From Sulfurospirillum sp. 1612 (GTDB lineage Bacteria > Campylobacterota > Campylobacteria > Campylobacterales > Sulfurospirillaceae), in NCBI RefSeq assembly GCF_036556685.1, contig NZ_CP140614.1, positions 2,046,001-2,110,000 of the forward strand: a DNA stretch of 64,000 nucleotides. Direction: 5' to 3'. The translations under genes were made by a program, and so were the position numbers. Position 1 is the stretch's first letter; each line of letters starts with the position of its first letter. Positions 1 to 7,570 of this stretch are shown here, piece by piece. The notes under the pieces were generated by a model. That model made no database searches, was not told the origin of the DNA, and was given only the letters and a program-made list of their open reading frames with translations.

Positions 1-966
1 CTCACGTATCACTTCAAAGCACGAAAAGATGGTTTGAGAATTGGACTATTTGATGCTCATAACAAAAAACTCTACTCCAACCTCAAAGATAATGACATCT
101 ACTTTTCAAAAAAAGCCTATCGCAATTATCAGCATGATTACCACATACAAAAGCTCAATCCCCCGATCTTGGGAGTTGCTTATATTGTGGTTGAGAATGA
201 TGGCATTGCCAAAGATCGTCTCAAGCTCATCACCCTCATCATCGCCACCATGCTCGTCTCGATGGTTTTTGTCTCTTTCATTGGATATTGCCTTAGCAAA
301 ATACTCTTACGTCCGGCGCAAAGTCGCATCCAAAAACTCAACCGTTTCATCAAAGACAGCTCCCATGAGCTCAACACCCCCATCTCTGCTCTTTTGATGA
401 GTGCCTCATCACTCAAGCATGCCAAAGAGATGAATCCCCGCGTCATCAATCACATCTCGGTTAGCGCCAAGCTCATCTCTCAGATTTATAACACCCTCTC
501 CTTCATCGCCTTTAATGATGTCGATGAGCGTTTTGATGAGGCTTTTGATCTCAAAGAATTGGTTCAAGAGAGTGTGCGATTTTTTAATGAAATCGCCGCG
601 AGCAAAGGCAATCATATCACCGTCTCTTTGGAGAAGACTGATGTCTTTTTGGATAAGACAAGAATCCAAAAAATCATCAATAACCTCCTCTCTAATGCCA
701 TCAAATACAGTTATGCTAAAAGTGAAATCGAAGTCCTACTCAAAGATTATACTCTGTGTATCATCAACCAGGGAGAAGGCATCAAAAAAGAGGATCAAAA
801 ATCCATCTTCAAACGATTTGAACGTCGTAACAGTAATGAAGAAGGGGGTTTTGGAATTGGCTTAGATATCGTTCAGCGCATCTGCAAAGAGTATGATATA
901 CAAATCAAAGTTGAGTCACAACTCAAAGAGAAAACGACCTTTTTCCTCACCTTTCCACGCCCTTGA
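1..966 (+). CDS. Sensor histidine kinase, C-terminal part (cut by the window edge)
   Basis: The frame is open to the left edge, so the start lies outside; the first TTG at 34 is only an internal codon. Counting from that codon, a membrane segment lies at about residues 63-87, the phosphoacceptor H-box (SSHELNTPISAL) has His111, then an N-box (IINNLLSNAIKYS) and G-boxes (NQGEGI, GFGIGLDIV) form the ATP-binding domain. It should autophosphorylate in response to an extracytoplasmic signal and pass phosphate to a response regulator that probably lies upstream, outside the window. Its last 20 bases overlap the 3' end of the convergent msrQ gene. The signal cannot be inferred. Confidence 0.9.
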   Translation, partial: LTYHFKARKDGLRIGLFDAHNKKLYSNLKDNDIYFSKKAYRNYQHDYHIQKLNPPILGVAYIVVENDGIAKDRLKLITLIIATMLVSMVFVSFIGYCLSKILLRPAQSRIQKLNRFIKDSSHELNTPISALLMSASSLKHAKEMNPRVINHISVSAKLISQIYNTLSFIAFNDVDERFDEAFDLKELVQESVRFFNEIAASKGNHITVSLEKTDVFLDKTRIQKIINNLLSNAIKYSYAKSEIEVLLKDYTLCIINQGEGIKKEDQKSIFKRFERRNSNEEGGFGIGLDIVQRICKEYDIQIKVESQLKEKTTFFLTFPRP

Positions 967-1510
967 TTCTTTTTTGTAAAAGTCGCTTAAAAGGAATCCG
1001 AAATCCTAATAATAAGAGAGCCATGAACATATAAGCATACTCATTAAAACTCAATACTTTCTGCGCCATAGCAGCATGAATGACCACTAAAATCAGCACC
1101 ATATAAACAAATCGGTGCCAGCGATGAAACCGAGCAAAAAGCTTTTTTGAAGAGGTGATACTCATTAATAATAAAACCGCAAAAGCAATCATCCCAAGAT
1201 AAACAAAGGGTTTCTCATAGGTCTCTTTTACCACCAAAGCCAAATCAAACTGCGCATCTAAAATCACAAAATTTAAAAAATGCAACATCACATAAAAAAA
1301 GGTAAACAATCCCAACATCCTACGATATCGCATCACATTCACCCACCGACGCAATAGCGAAGGCAAGAGCGTGAGATTGAGCATACAAATTGATGTCACC
1401 CCGGTGATGGTATAGATGTATTTGATGGGATCAATAGCATGAGGGAGCTTGATGAGTAAAAATCCCAAAGGAGCCAATAAAATAAGCGCTAAAAATCCTT
1501 TTTTTTTCAT
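947..1510 (-). CDS. msrQ: MsrQ (YedZ), heme-binding membrane subunit of the periplasmic methionine sulfoxide reductase
   Basis: A 187-residue membrane protein of the ferric-reductase-like family with about five hydrophobic segments. Candidate heme-ligand histidines are visible in LHFLNF, HRWHRF and VIHAAM. MsrQ passes electrons from the quinone pool or a flavin to MsrP, which repairs oxidised methionine in periplasmic proteins. Its ATG overlaps the msrP stop by 4 bases (1507-1510), so the two are translationally coupled. The 3' end overlaps the convergent kinase gene by 20 bases. The assignment rests on the family features plus the MsrP neighbour. Confidence 0.9.
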   Translation of the reverse strand: MKKKGFLALILLAPLGFLLIKLPHAIDPIKYIYTITGVTSICMLNLTLLPSLLRRWVNVMRYRRMLGLFTFFYVMLHFLNFVILDAQFDLALVVKETYEKPFVYLGMIAFAVLLLMSITSSKKLFARFHRWHRFVYMVLILVVIHAAMAQKVLSFNEYAYMFMALLLLGFRIPFKRLLQKRIKGVER

Positions 1511-2472
1511 ATAAATTTTCGCAAATCCATATCTTTGTAAAGGGGTGCCACTTCCTTTTCATAACCATTGAACATCAGAGTCTTTTGTTTCCAAAAACTC
1601 CCCAATTTGCGCTCACTTGCCTGAGACCATCTTGGGTGATCTACTTTGGGATTGACATTGGCATAAAAGCCATACTCTTTAGCATTAATCTGGCGCCACG
1701 TGTTGAGTGGCTCGTTTTCAACCAATTCAATACTCACAATCGATTTGATACTTTTAAAGCCATATTTCCAAGGCACCACCAAACGAATCGGCGCCCCATT
1801 TTGATTGGGTAAAACTTTGCCATACATGCCCACGCCTAAAAGGGTAAGATCATGCATCGCTTCATCCATGCGTAGTCCTTCTACATAAGGATAGGGAATA
1901 TTGCTACCAAAGAGTGAACTGGCTTGGTCTGGGAATTGTTTGGGATCAAAAAGGGTTGTAAATTTAACGTATTTTGCTTTGGAGGTAGGTGCCACTTTTT
2001 TGAGAACATAAGACAAGGGAACACCAATCCATGGCAATACCATCGACCAGCCCTCCACACAGCGAAATCGGTACACGCGCTCCTCTAGGGGATATGATGA
2101 GAGGATCTCCTCCATACTGATGGTCATCGGATGCTCCACTTCACCCGATACGCTAATACTCCAAGGGCTTGGCTTTAGGGTATGCGCCATCTTCGAGGGT
2201 TTGGCTTTATCGAGTGAAAATTCATAAAAATTATTATAGGTGCTGGCTTGATGAAAGGTATTGGTTTCTAAATTTTTGCCATAGTCTGTTTTTTTAAATG
2301 CTAAAATACTTCTTTTTTCTGTCTCAATGGCAGCGAGTTTTTCTGCGATTACGGAGAGTGAAACCGTACTGGCAATACCAAGTTTTAGAAAATGCCTGCG
2401 CGCGTCAAATAAAACCTCAGGGGTAATCTCTTTATCGCTAATATGCCAGCTTGGTTTTTTCAATAGATTCAT
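1507..2472 (-). CDS. msrP: MsrP (YedY), molybdopterin-dependent protein-methionine-sulfoxide reductase
   Basis: 321 residues, the usual size for the family. A twin-arginine type signal is visible near the N-terminus ([11 protein letters not shown] followed by a hydrophobic stretch), fitting Tat export of a folded Mo enzyme to the periplasm. The sulfite-oxidase-fold core includes the Cys of RFRCVEGW, the expected molybdenum ligand, and the signature [13 protein letters not shown]. It reduces free and protein-bound methionine sulfoxide, taking electrons from MsrQ encoded next. The start ATG follows GAGGAG at good spacing, and a TATAAT box lies about 30 bases upstream, so msrPQ forms its own short operon. 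Confidence 0.93.
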   Translation of the reverse strand: MNLLKKPSWHISDKEITPEVLFDARRHFLKLGIASTVSLSVIAEKLAAIETEKRSILAFKKTDYGKNLETNTFHQASTYNNFYEFSLDKAKPSKMAHTLKPSPWSISVSGEVEHPMTISMEEILSSYPLEERVYRFRCVEGWSMVLPWIGVPLSYVLKKVAPTSKAKYVKFTTLFDPKQFPDQASSLFGSNIPYPYVEGLRMDEAMHDLTLLGVGMYGKVLPNQNGAPIRLVVPWKYGFKSIKSIVSIELVENEPLNTWRQINAKEYGFYANVNPKVDHPRWSQASERKLGSFWKQKTLMFNGYEKEVAPLYKDMDLRKFI

Positions 2473-2503
2473 ATCATACTCCTCATGTTACTAATCTTAA
2501 CAT

Positions 2504-2509
2504 ATTATA
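2504..2509 (-). promoter_or_regulatory. -10 box of msrPQ
   Basis: Perfect TATAAT on the minus strand, 31 bases before the msrP ATG, leaving a leader that includes GAGGAG. It sits directly after the stop codon of the peptide-binding protein gene, so msrPQ need not depend on read-through. No clear -35 element, as is usual for the Campylobacterota housekeeping sigma factor. Confidence 0.6.
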
Positions 2510-2524
2510 GTGAGTATTTGTGTA

Positions 2525-4030
2525 CTATTTGTTGGGCTCTATTTTCCAATCGATGATATTGTGCATCACCCCGATGATAGAGGGAGAGATGGGTGAAATT
2601 TTCTTGCTAACCACCGTGATAGAATTGGGAATCACTAAAAAAAGATAGGGATTGTCATCGACGATTAATTGAAATATTTTTTGATAAATAGCATCAAATT
2701 TCTCAGATTCAACCGTACGCTCCGCCTTTTTGATGAGACGGTCTACTTTTTTATTGTGATAGCCGACAAAATTAAAGCCTCCCTTTTTATCCGATTCACT
2801 ATGCCAAATACTATAAGCATCCGGTTTGAGCCCCACAGACCAACCCAAAAGTACCGCTTCAAAATGTCGTGGCAATACAACCGTATTTAAAAAAGCTTGC
2901 CACTCCATCACACGCAGTGTCACGATGACACCGGATTGTTTTAATTGGTGTTGTAATATTTGTGCGATGTAAGAGCGTGTTGAGCCTGTGCTCGTTGTGA
3001 TTTCAAAACGCAAAGGATGCGCTTTATCATATCCGGCTTCTTTTAAGAGTGCTGTTGCCTTTTTGATGTCTTGCTTGGGCGCTTTGATATGAGGATTAAA
3101 AGCTCCCGTCCCTGGCAAAAAGGGGCCACTACACACCTTGCCGTGTCCAAAATATAAGATATTCACCAACTCTTGACGATTAATCGCCAAAGAGAGAGCC
3201 TTTCGCACTCTTGGGTCTTTAAATTTCTTATTTTTGAGATTAAATCCTAAGTATTCATAAGCGTGAGCTGGTGATTCGTAGATATTGTATTGTTTTTTAA
3301 AATTCTCATCAATCTGTCTTGTCAGTTGCAAAGCAGAAAGCGAGCCCATATCCAAAAGTCCTGATTTTAACATCAAAAAACTAGCAGAACTATCGGGCAA
3401 ATAGTGAAAGATAATCTTATCAATATAGGGTTTATGTATAAAATAATGAGGATTGGCATCGAGTTCAATATCGCTGGAAGTGGTAAACTTTTTGAGGGTA
3501 TACGCTCCCGTACCAATAGGTGCTTGATTAAATTTACTCGTCATGATATCTTTATCATTTTTCAAAATATGCTCAGGCAAAATCTCCATCATCCAAGTCT
3601 CAAGCGCCTTAAAATAGGGATATTTATAGGTCACTTTCACCGTATAATCATCGAGGGCCTCCACACTTTTGATGTGTTTGAAACTGGAAGCATACGGGGT
3701 GAAAATCTTCGGAGAGATGATAGTCTTGTAAGTAAAGAGCACATCTTTAGCACTAAAAGGTGCCCCATCACTCCAACTCACATCATGACGCAGGTAAAAA
3801 ATCAAAGTGGTTGGATTTTTAAATTCATAACTTGTGGCTAGAGATGGGACGATTTTGGCATGTTTGTCATATTTGATTAAAGAATTAAACAAAAATCCCG
3901 CCACTTCACTACTGGCACTATCGGTTGAGAGAATGGGATTGATGCGACTTGGATTGGCACTTATGGCCAAATTTAGGGTTGAGGCAAAAATATTGACAAG
4001 GAATAAAAATAGTAATATTAAGAATTTCAT
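2525..4030 (-). CDS. Extracellular peptide-binding protein of an ABC transporter (SBP_bac_5 family)
   Basis: About 501 residues from the ATG at 4030. It opens with a signal peptide (MKFLILLFLFLVNIFAS) and then the family-5 solute-binding fold: ISANPSRINP near the N-terminus and the signature region around DVSWSDGAPFSAKDVLFTYK. It should bind oligopeptides, nickel chelates or similar ligands in the periplasm for an ABC importer, but no permease or ATPase gene is adjacent, so it is an orphan receptor here. The frame stays open to 4093, but the upstream part is repeat sequence and promoter: a TATAAT box ends exactly six bases before this ATG and there is no ribosome-binding site, so a leaderless mRNA is likely. 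Confidence 0.88.
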   Translation of the reverse strand: MKFLILLFLFLVNIFASTLNLAISANPSRINPILSTDSASSEVAGFLFNSLIKYDKHAKIVPSLATSYEFKNPTTLIFYLRHDVSWSDGAPFSAKDVLFTYKTIISPKIFTPYASSFKHIKSVEALDDYTVKVTYKYPYFKALETWMMEILPEHILKNDKDIMTSKFNQAPIGTGAYTLKKFTTSSDIELDANPHYFIHKPYIDKIIFHYLPDSSASFLMLKSGLLDMGSLSALQLTRQIDENFKKQYNIYESPAHAYEYLGFNLKNKKFKDPRVRKALSLAINRQELVNILYFGHGKVCSGPFLPGTGAFNPHIKAPKQDIKKATALLKEAGYDKAHPLRFEITTSTGSTRSYIAQILQHQLKQSGVIVTLRVMEWQAFLNTVVLPRHFEAVLLGWSVGLKPDAYSIWHSESDKKGGFNFVGYHNKKVDRLIKKAERTVESEKFDAIYQKIFQLIVDDNPYLFLVIPNSITVVSKKISPISPSIIGVMHNIIDWKIEPNK

Positions 4031-4036
4031 TTGAGG

Positions 4037-4042
4037 ATTATA
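4037..4042 (-). promoter_or_regulatory. -10 box giving a predicted leaderless mRNA for the peptide-binding protein
   Basis: Minus strand reads TGG-TATAAT-CCTCAA-ATG, an extended -10 element with exactly six bases before the start codon. A transcript begun at the usual distance would start at or next to the A of the ATG. It also shows that the reading frame upstream of 4030 is not coding. Confidence 0.6.
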
Positions 4043-4066
4043 CCATAAGAAGGAAAGAGAAAAAAG

Positions 4067-4233
4067 AGGTGAATGTGCGTCCGAGGTGGGCAACTCGGAC
4101 GCGTATTCTAAAAATATATTCGTTCTATAAAAAGGAGGGTTGCGTCTTGGTAAAAGAATTATAAGCTTATAGATTAAATACTGTGTTAATTTAATATAAA
4201 CAAATAGTAAATAAGATGATTTTTCTCTTATTT
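4067..4233 (+). repeat. 167-bp structured repeat, copy 1
   Basis: First of three direct copies. Order within the unit: a GC-rich hairpin (stem AATGTGCGTCCGAG, loop GTGGGCAA, 14 pairs counting two G-T pairs), an AT-rich stretch with TATATT, a strong Shine-Dalgarno-like AAGGAGG, the palindrome TATAAGCTTATA, and an AT hairpin AAATAAGA/TCTTATTT at the end. About 15 differences from copy 2, ten of them in one 22-base block before the end hairpin. It lies upstream of the divergent peptide-binding protein gene. No terminal inverted repeats or target duplication were seen. Confidence 0.9.
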
Positions 4234-4305
4234 TGTGAATTTTTTACTCATTTGTCATAAAATTTCTGAATCTTGTCGGTCAAAGTGTGATAATAAAAAA
4301 AGGGA

Positions 4306-4472
4306 GGGTGAATTTGCGTCCGAGGTGGGCAACTCGGACGCGCATTCTAAAAATATATTCGTTCTATAAAAAGGAGGGTTGCGTCTTGGTAGGAGAATTA
4401 TAAGCTTATAGATTAAATGTGACATTAACCTATTATAAATAAATAGTAAATAAGATGATTTTTCTCTTATTT
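4306..4472 (+). repeat. 167-bp structured repeat, copy 2
   Basis: Same length and element order as copy 1, 72 bases downstream of it. The lower stem of the GC hairpin has one T/C mismatch. It differs from copy 3 at about four positions only, so copies 2 and 3 are the closest pair and bracket the DUF234 gene as direct repeats. Together with copy 1 and the spacer it fills most of the gene-free stretch 4031-4527. The spacer 4234-4305 is AT-rich and shows nothing recognisable. Confidence 0.9.
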
Positions 4473-4494
4473 ACTAGATTTTTCTTTCCTATGC

Positions 4495-4500
4495 TATAAT
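4495..4500 (+). promoter_or_regulatory. -10 box of the DUF234 gene
   Basis: Perfect TATAAT with an upstream TGC (extended -10). Transcription would begin near 4507, followed by AAAGGA at 4516-4521. This puts the start of translation near 4525-4534, well before the first TTG of the frame at 4678. Confidence 0.6.
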
Positions 4501-4527
4501 CTCACAGAAATATTCAAAGGATTTATT

Positions 4528-5391
4528 ATCATCATACATCATACACAATCATTTATAGAACAGTTTGAGATTTTTTGTTCTCGTAACCATCCTAAAAATA
4601 TCGAAGAGGCGATAGCCTACTTTACTATTTTTGGTGGACTTGATATCAAAATCGATTGCAATCAGCCTCTTGAAGCATTGATTGAAAAACATATTTTAAA
4701 TCGATACAAATATCTAAGAAACGATATTGCCCTCTTAACCACAGGCGATGAATTGTTTCATTTGATTCTTACAGGTGCCGCGTTGGGAGATCGCAGGACC
4801 AACTCTTCATTTAAACGCGCCAAAGTATCTTTTGATAAGGGGATGGATTGTCTCGATGAATTATGTGATTTAGACGTCATAAAACTCGAATCGACTTCAG
4901 CATCTTGCGATATGTCTGATAAAATCTTATTTATGGCACCTTTTTTGAGATTCTGGTTTGCGTTTATCTCTCCTATTTTCAAAGGAATCAAAAACGGTGA
5001 TTATACGGAATTTTTTGAAAAGTTTAAAAATTTAAAATCTGAATTTTCCTACTTGACCTTTGAGCAACTCTCTCATGAATATATCAAACGCTCCTTTCAA
5101 GAAGATAAAATCTACAATATCAACCGATATTGGGATGATGATCGCGACATCAATATCGTCGCAAAAACAAAATCAGGACAAATCATCGCAGGTCTTTGTA
5201 AATACACGCAAACAAAAGTCAAAAAAAGTGACCTCACAAAACTAAAAGTTGATTGTGATGCCGCACACATCAAACCTGATATCCTTGTCATGTTTTCAAA
5301 AAACGGTTTTACGAGTGAATTAAAGTCAATGAAAAGTAATAATTTGAGACTTTTTAGTGTGAGAAATTTAAAAATTTTATTGGAAAAATAA
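4528..5391 (+). CDS. DUF234-type protein (C-terminal domain family of archaeal-type ATPases), non-standard start codon
   Basis: I recognise this as the DUF234 family: a helical part with TIFGGLDIKID, LGDRRTNSSFKRAKV and FLRFWFAFISPIFKGI, then a nuclease-like C-terminal part (DINIVAKTKSGQIIAGLCKY). No ATPase domain is present, so it is a stand-alone DUF234 protein of unknown function. The conserved sequence begins well before the first TTG (4678): the frame is open from 4459 and HTQSFIEQF lies at about 4540-4570. There is no ATG, GTG or TTG there, only ATT/ATC/ATC/ATA at 4525-4536 after AAAGGA. I place the start at ATC 4528 with low certainty; a decayed start codon is the alternative. It lies between repeat copies 2 and 3. 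Confidence 0.7.
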   Translation: MIIHHTQSFIEQFEIFCSRNHPKNIEEAIAYFTIFGGLDIKIDCNQPLEALIEKHILNRYKYLRNDIALLTTGDELFHLILTGAALGDRRTNSSFKRAKVSFDKGMDCLDELCDLDVIKLESTSASCDMSDKILFMAPFLRFWFAFISPIFKGIKNGDYTEFFEKFKNLKSEFSYLTFEQLSHEYIKRSFQEDKIYNINRYWDDDRDINIVAKTKSGQIIAGLCKYTQTKVKKSDLTKLKVDCDAAHIKPDILVMFSKNGFTSELKSMKSNNLRLFSVRNLKILLEK

Positions 5392-5396
5392 AAAGA

Positions 5397-5563
5397 AGGT
5401 GAATGTGCGTCCGAGGTGGGCAACTCGGACGTGCATTCTAAAAATATATTCGTTCTATAAAAAGGAGGGTTGCGTCTTGGTAGGAGAATTATAAGCTTAT
5501 AGATTAAATGTGACATTAACCTATTATAAATAAATAGTAAATTAGATGATTTTTCTCTTATTT
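5397..5563 (+). repeat. 167-bp structured repeat, copy 3
   Basis: Begins five bases after the DUF234 stop codon and runs into the stop codon of the convergent PAS gene (5558-5560). In the GC hairpin the copy-1 G-T pair has become G-C and a neighbouring G-C has become G-T, so the plus-strand RNA stem is kept. The end hairpin has one mismatch (AAATTAGA). About four differences from copy 2. Confidence 0.9.
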
Positions 5564-6121
5564 AAAGAGTTTTCTCATCGCGGCAAAGAACATTTTAAAA
5601 AGCCCTTTGTTTTGTACTATATTATCAATATACTCATCATAAGTCGTGTTATTTTCTTTTAAAAACTCAACCAAAAATTTCTCGCTAGCCTCCATACCGC
5701 CGATTTTTTCAAGTGCTATTAACTTCTTGTAAATGGGTATGATTTTTTCTATTGCATCTCTCGGAGCCGCTTTTCTAAAGGCGGTATAACTGATAATCTT
5801 ACGCGTTCTTTTATCTTTTTTCGTTTCAAACTCTGTCACCACCCAATAATATTTTCCATTTTTAGCTAAATTTTTAACCAGGGCAGTGATATTTTCAGAT
5901 TTTTTGATGCGATCCCACATCATCTTAAAAACAATACGTGGCATATCTGGATGTCTCAAGATATTATGAGGGGTACCAATCAACTCTTCGCGCCCATAGC
6001 CACTAATCTCCACAAAGTAGTCATTGGCATACTCAATAATCCCCTTAGGATCCGTTTTGCTTACAATATATTTTGAGGGATCTAAGACAATTTCTTCATC
6101 AATCGCATCAGGTCGTTTCAT
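5558..6121 (-). CDS. PAS-domain sensory protein (Aer-like PAS, no output domain)
   Basis: 187 residues from the ATG at 6121, which follows AAAAGGAG; the 18 upstream codons in frame are not needed. Residues about 15-125 form a PAS domain with the aerotaxis-type signature NILRHPDMP and YYWVVTEFETKK, the type that often holds FAD and senses redox or oxygen. The rest is helical (IGGMEASEKFLVEFLKE) and has no methyl-accepting, kinase or GGDEF domain, so it probably acts through a partner protein. Its stop codon lies within repeat copy 3. The PAS resembles that of the kinase at 18612-19847 (NIVRHPDV). Confidence 0.85.
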   Translation of the reverse strand: MKRPDAIDEEIVLDPSKYIVSKTDPKGIIEYANDYFVEISGYGREELIGTPHNILRHPDMPRIVFKMMWDRIKKSENITALVKNLAKNGKYYWVVTEFETKKDKRTRKIISYTAFRKAAPRDAIEKIIPIYKKLIALEKIGGMEASEKFLVEFLKENNTTYDEYIDNIVQNKGLFKMFFAAMRKLFK

Positions 6122-6208
6122 AAAATTTTCTCCTTTTCTATAAATAATATAAATTATGATACAATTTATATCCAATATTTACTTATATTTTTATTTTAAG
6201 GTATCCCC

Positions 6209-6643
6209 GTGACGAAACAAGAATGTATTAATTTTTTAGAAAGAACGCAACGCAGTTACAACACACACATGTCTACCATGAAATATAACGAGGCAAAAAA
6301 TTTTTCTGGATATACTCCGGTTATTCTCAATAAGGAAAAATCCTTGGTCGGAAAATGGATTTATGAAAATATTGAAGCCACGAAAAATATCACTGGTACG
6401 ATTTTTTATGATGAGTTAGAATCACTTCACTCTCAATGGTGTGAAGAGTATAACAAAATTTCTAATGTTTATTTAAAAAATGCCAAAAAAAGTTTTTTGT
6501 TTGGGAAAAAGATTGATTCGATGAGCAAAGACAAAGTCAAGGCTTATTTAGATGATCTCATCCACACGACCGAACAAATCACCATCATGTTCAATAAAAT
6601 ATTGACACGCGTCCATGCGTTGCCTGAATCAAAGTTTGTCTAA
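6209..6643 (+). CDS. Small soluble protein resembling the CZB (chemoreceptor zinc-binding) fold
   Basis: 144 residues, all helical in character, with no signal peptide. The spacing of His20, the SLVGKW motif at 45-50 and LHSQWCEEY at 73-81 recalls the CZB domain, where a His, a Cys before LGxW and an HxxxH bind zinc, but the Cys and the last His are absent, so zinc binding is doubtful. It starts at GTG after AAGGT and is divergent from the PAS protein gene across 87 bases, suggesting a joint sensory role. The 3' end overlaps the convergent DUF523 gene by 15 bases. Family assignment is tentative. Confidence 0.6.
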   Translation: MTKQECINFLERTQRSYNTHMSTMKYNEAKNFSGYTPVILNKEKSLVGKWIYENIEATKNITGTIFYDELESLHSQWCEEYNKISNVYLKNAKKSFLFGKKIDSMSKDKVKAYLDDLIHTTEQITIMFNKILTRVHALPESKFV

Positions 6644-7096
6644 AGTCTCCCAAAACGCTTCAGCCGCATCCAGTTGTTTTTCATTAAAGACTCGGATGCC
6701 TTTTTCTTTGATTTTACGCGCACCGATGCCATCTCCGGGTACCAGCGTTTTTGTAAAATTACCATCATAAATATATCCAGAGCCACATGAGGGGCTTTTG
6801 CTCTTGAGTATGGCCATACACACGGCGTGTTCTTGTGCGATATTGCACGCTAGCGTTGCGCCCAATTCAAAGGCATCACTCTTATCAATACCCTCTTTGT
6901 TGATAGCCCGATGCTCTTTAATCTCCACAGGGACTCTGGGAGTCGGTAAACCACCCAATGTTTCAGGACACACGGGAACGAGAAGATTGAGTTTTAACAT
7001 TTTTTGAATAAAAGCATGCTCGCGTATATCATTATTGGTACCATCGTATTTGACATTTTCACCCAATAAACAAGCACTGATGAGGATTTTTTGCAT
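6629..7096 (-). CDS. DUF523 family protein
   Basis: 155 residues from the ATG at 7096. Typical DUF523 features are ISACLLGENVKYDG at the N-terminus, PVCPETLGGLPTPR and the Cys-containing SPSCGSGYIYDG. The family is widespread and its function is unknown; the conserved Cys residues (ACLLG, PVCPE, SPSCG) suggest metal or Fe-S binding, which is inference. The frame continues to 7135 but a transcription terminator occupies 7104-7129, so the shorter start is preferred. No good ribosome-binding site is visible before 7096. Confidence 0.85.
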   Translation of the reverse strand: MQKILISACLLGENVKYDGTNNDIREHAFIQKMLKLNLLVPVCPETLGGLPTPRVPVEIKEHRAINKEGIDKSDAFELGATLACNIAQEHAVCMAILKSKSPSCGSGYIYDGNFTKTLVPGDGIGARKIKEKGIRVFNEKQLDAAEAFWETLDKL

Positions 7097-7103
7097 GGAG
7101 GTT

Positions 7104-7129
7104 AAAAAAGAAGAGAGGACAATCCCCTC
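7104..7129 (-). terminator. Rho-independent terminator of the rplM-rpsI operon
   Basis: On the minus strand GAGGGGA-TTG-TCCTCTC forms a 7-pair stem (one G-T) followed by TTCTTTTTT, 50 bases after the rpsI stop. It separates the ribosomal operon from the DUF523 gene. Confidence 0.75.
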
Positions 7130-7180
7130 TTCCAATATTCTATTACTAAGATTTTCAAAGAGACAAGGTGTCTCAAAAAA

Positions 7181-7570
7181 TTATCTTTTAGAGAATTGTG
7201 GACTTCTTCTCGCTTTTCTTCTACCAAATTTCTTTCTCTCAACGATTCTTGAATCGCGAGTCAATAATCCATAAGGTTTCAAAATTGCTCTGTTGTCCGC
7301 GTCCATAGAAGCCAATGCTTTAGAGATACCGTGTCGCAATGCATCTGCTTGGGCAGAATATCCACCACCAAATGCAGTCGCTTTAATATCTACTCTATCG
7401 ATTTGTTTTGTTAGCTCTAAAGGTTGTCTTACTCTTTTTTTGATGGTTTCTAAGCCGCCGAGCCATGCTTCGAAATCAATACCATTAACAATAATGTTAC
7501 CGCTGCCAGGAGCTACCCAAACTTTGGCAATTGCTGTTTTTCTTTTGCCTGTTGCATATACTTTTGCCAT
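7181..7570 (-). CDS. rpsI: 30S ribosomal protein S9
   Basis: 129 residues, standard length. It opens with [15 protein letters not shown] and ends in the basic tail [13 protein letters not shown] whose last Lys-Arg reaches toward the P-site tRNA. The ATG directly follows the rplM TAG (TAGATG), the normal rplM-rpsI arrangement. A terminator lies 50 bases downstream. Confidence 0.98.
   Translation of the reverse strand: MAKVYATGKRKTAIAKVWVAPGSGNIIVNGIDFEAWLGGLETIKKRVRQPLELTKQIDRVDIKATAFGGGYSAQADALRHGISKALASMDADNRAILKPYGLLTRDSRIVERKKFGRRKARRSPQFSKR

Noticed and set aside
947-966. 20-base overlap of convergent kinase and msrQ ends as an antisense control
   Set aside because: Short 3' overlaps of convergent genes are common in compact genomes and no structure supports regulation.
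4031-4093. Longer N-terminus of the peptide-binding protein
   Set aside because: It covers a TATAAT box and repeat copy 1; the signal peptide starts at the ATG at 4030.
4141-4172. Tiny reading frame after AAGGAGG in the 167-bp repeat (TTG start, MRLGKRIISL or MRLGRRIISL)
   Set aside because: The AAGGAGG is only one base from the TTG, too close for initiation, the frame has ten codons, and three copies are too few to show selection. A Lys to Arg change is suggestive but not enough.
5112-5516. Minus-strand frame through repeat copy 3 and into the DUF234 gene
   Set aside because: The frame in the repeats stays open on the minus strand in all copies, but changes between copies alter amino acids (Cys/Tyr, Ala/Thr, His/Asn) and the rest is antisense to a better gene.
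7097-7135. Longer N-terminus of the DUF523 protein
   Set aside because: The segment is the terminator of rplM-rpsI; family sequence starts at MQKILISACLLG.
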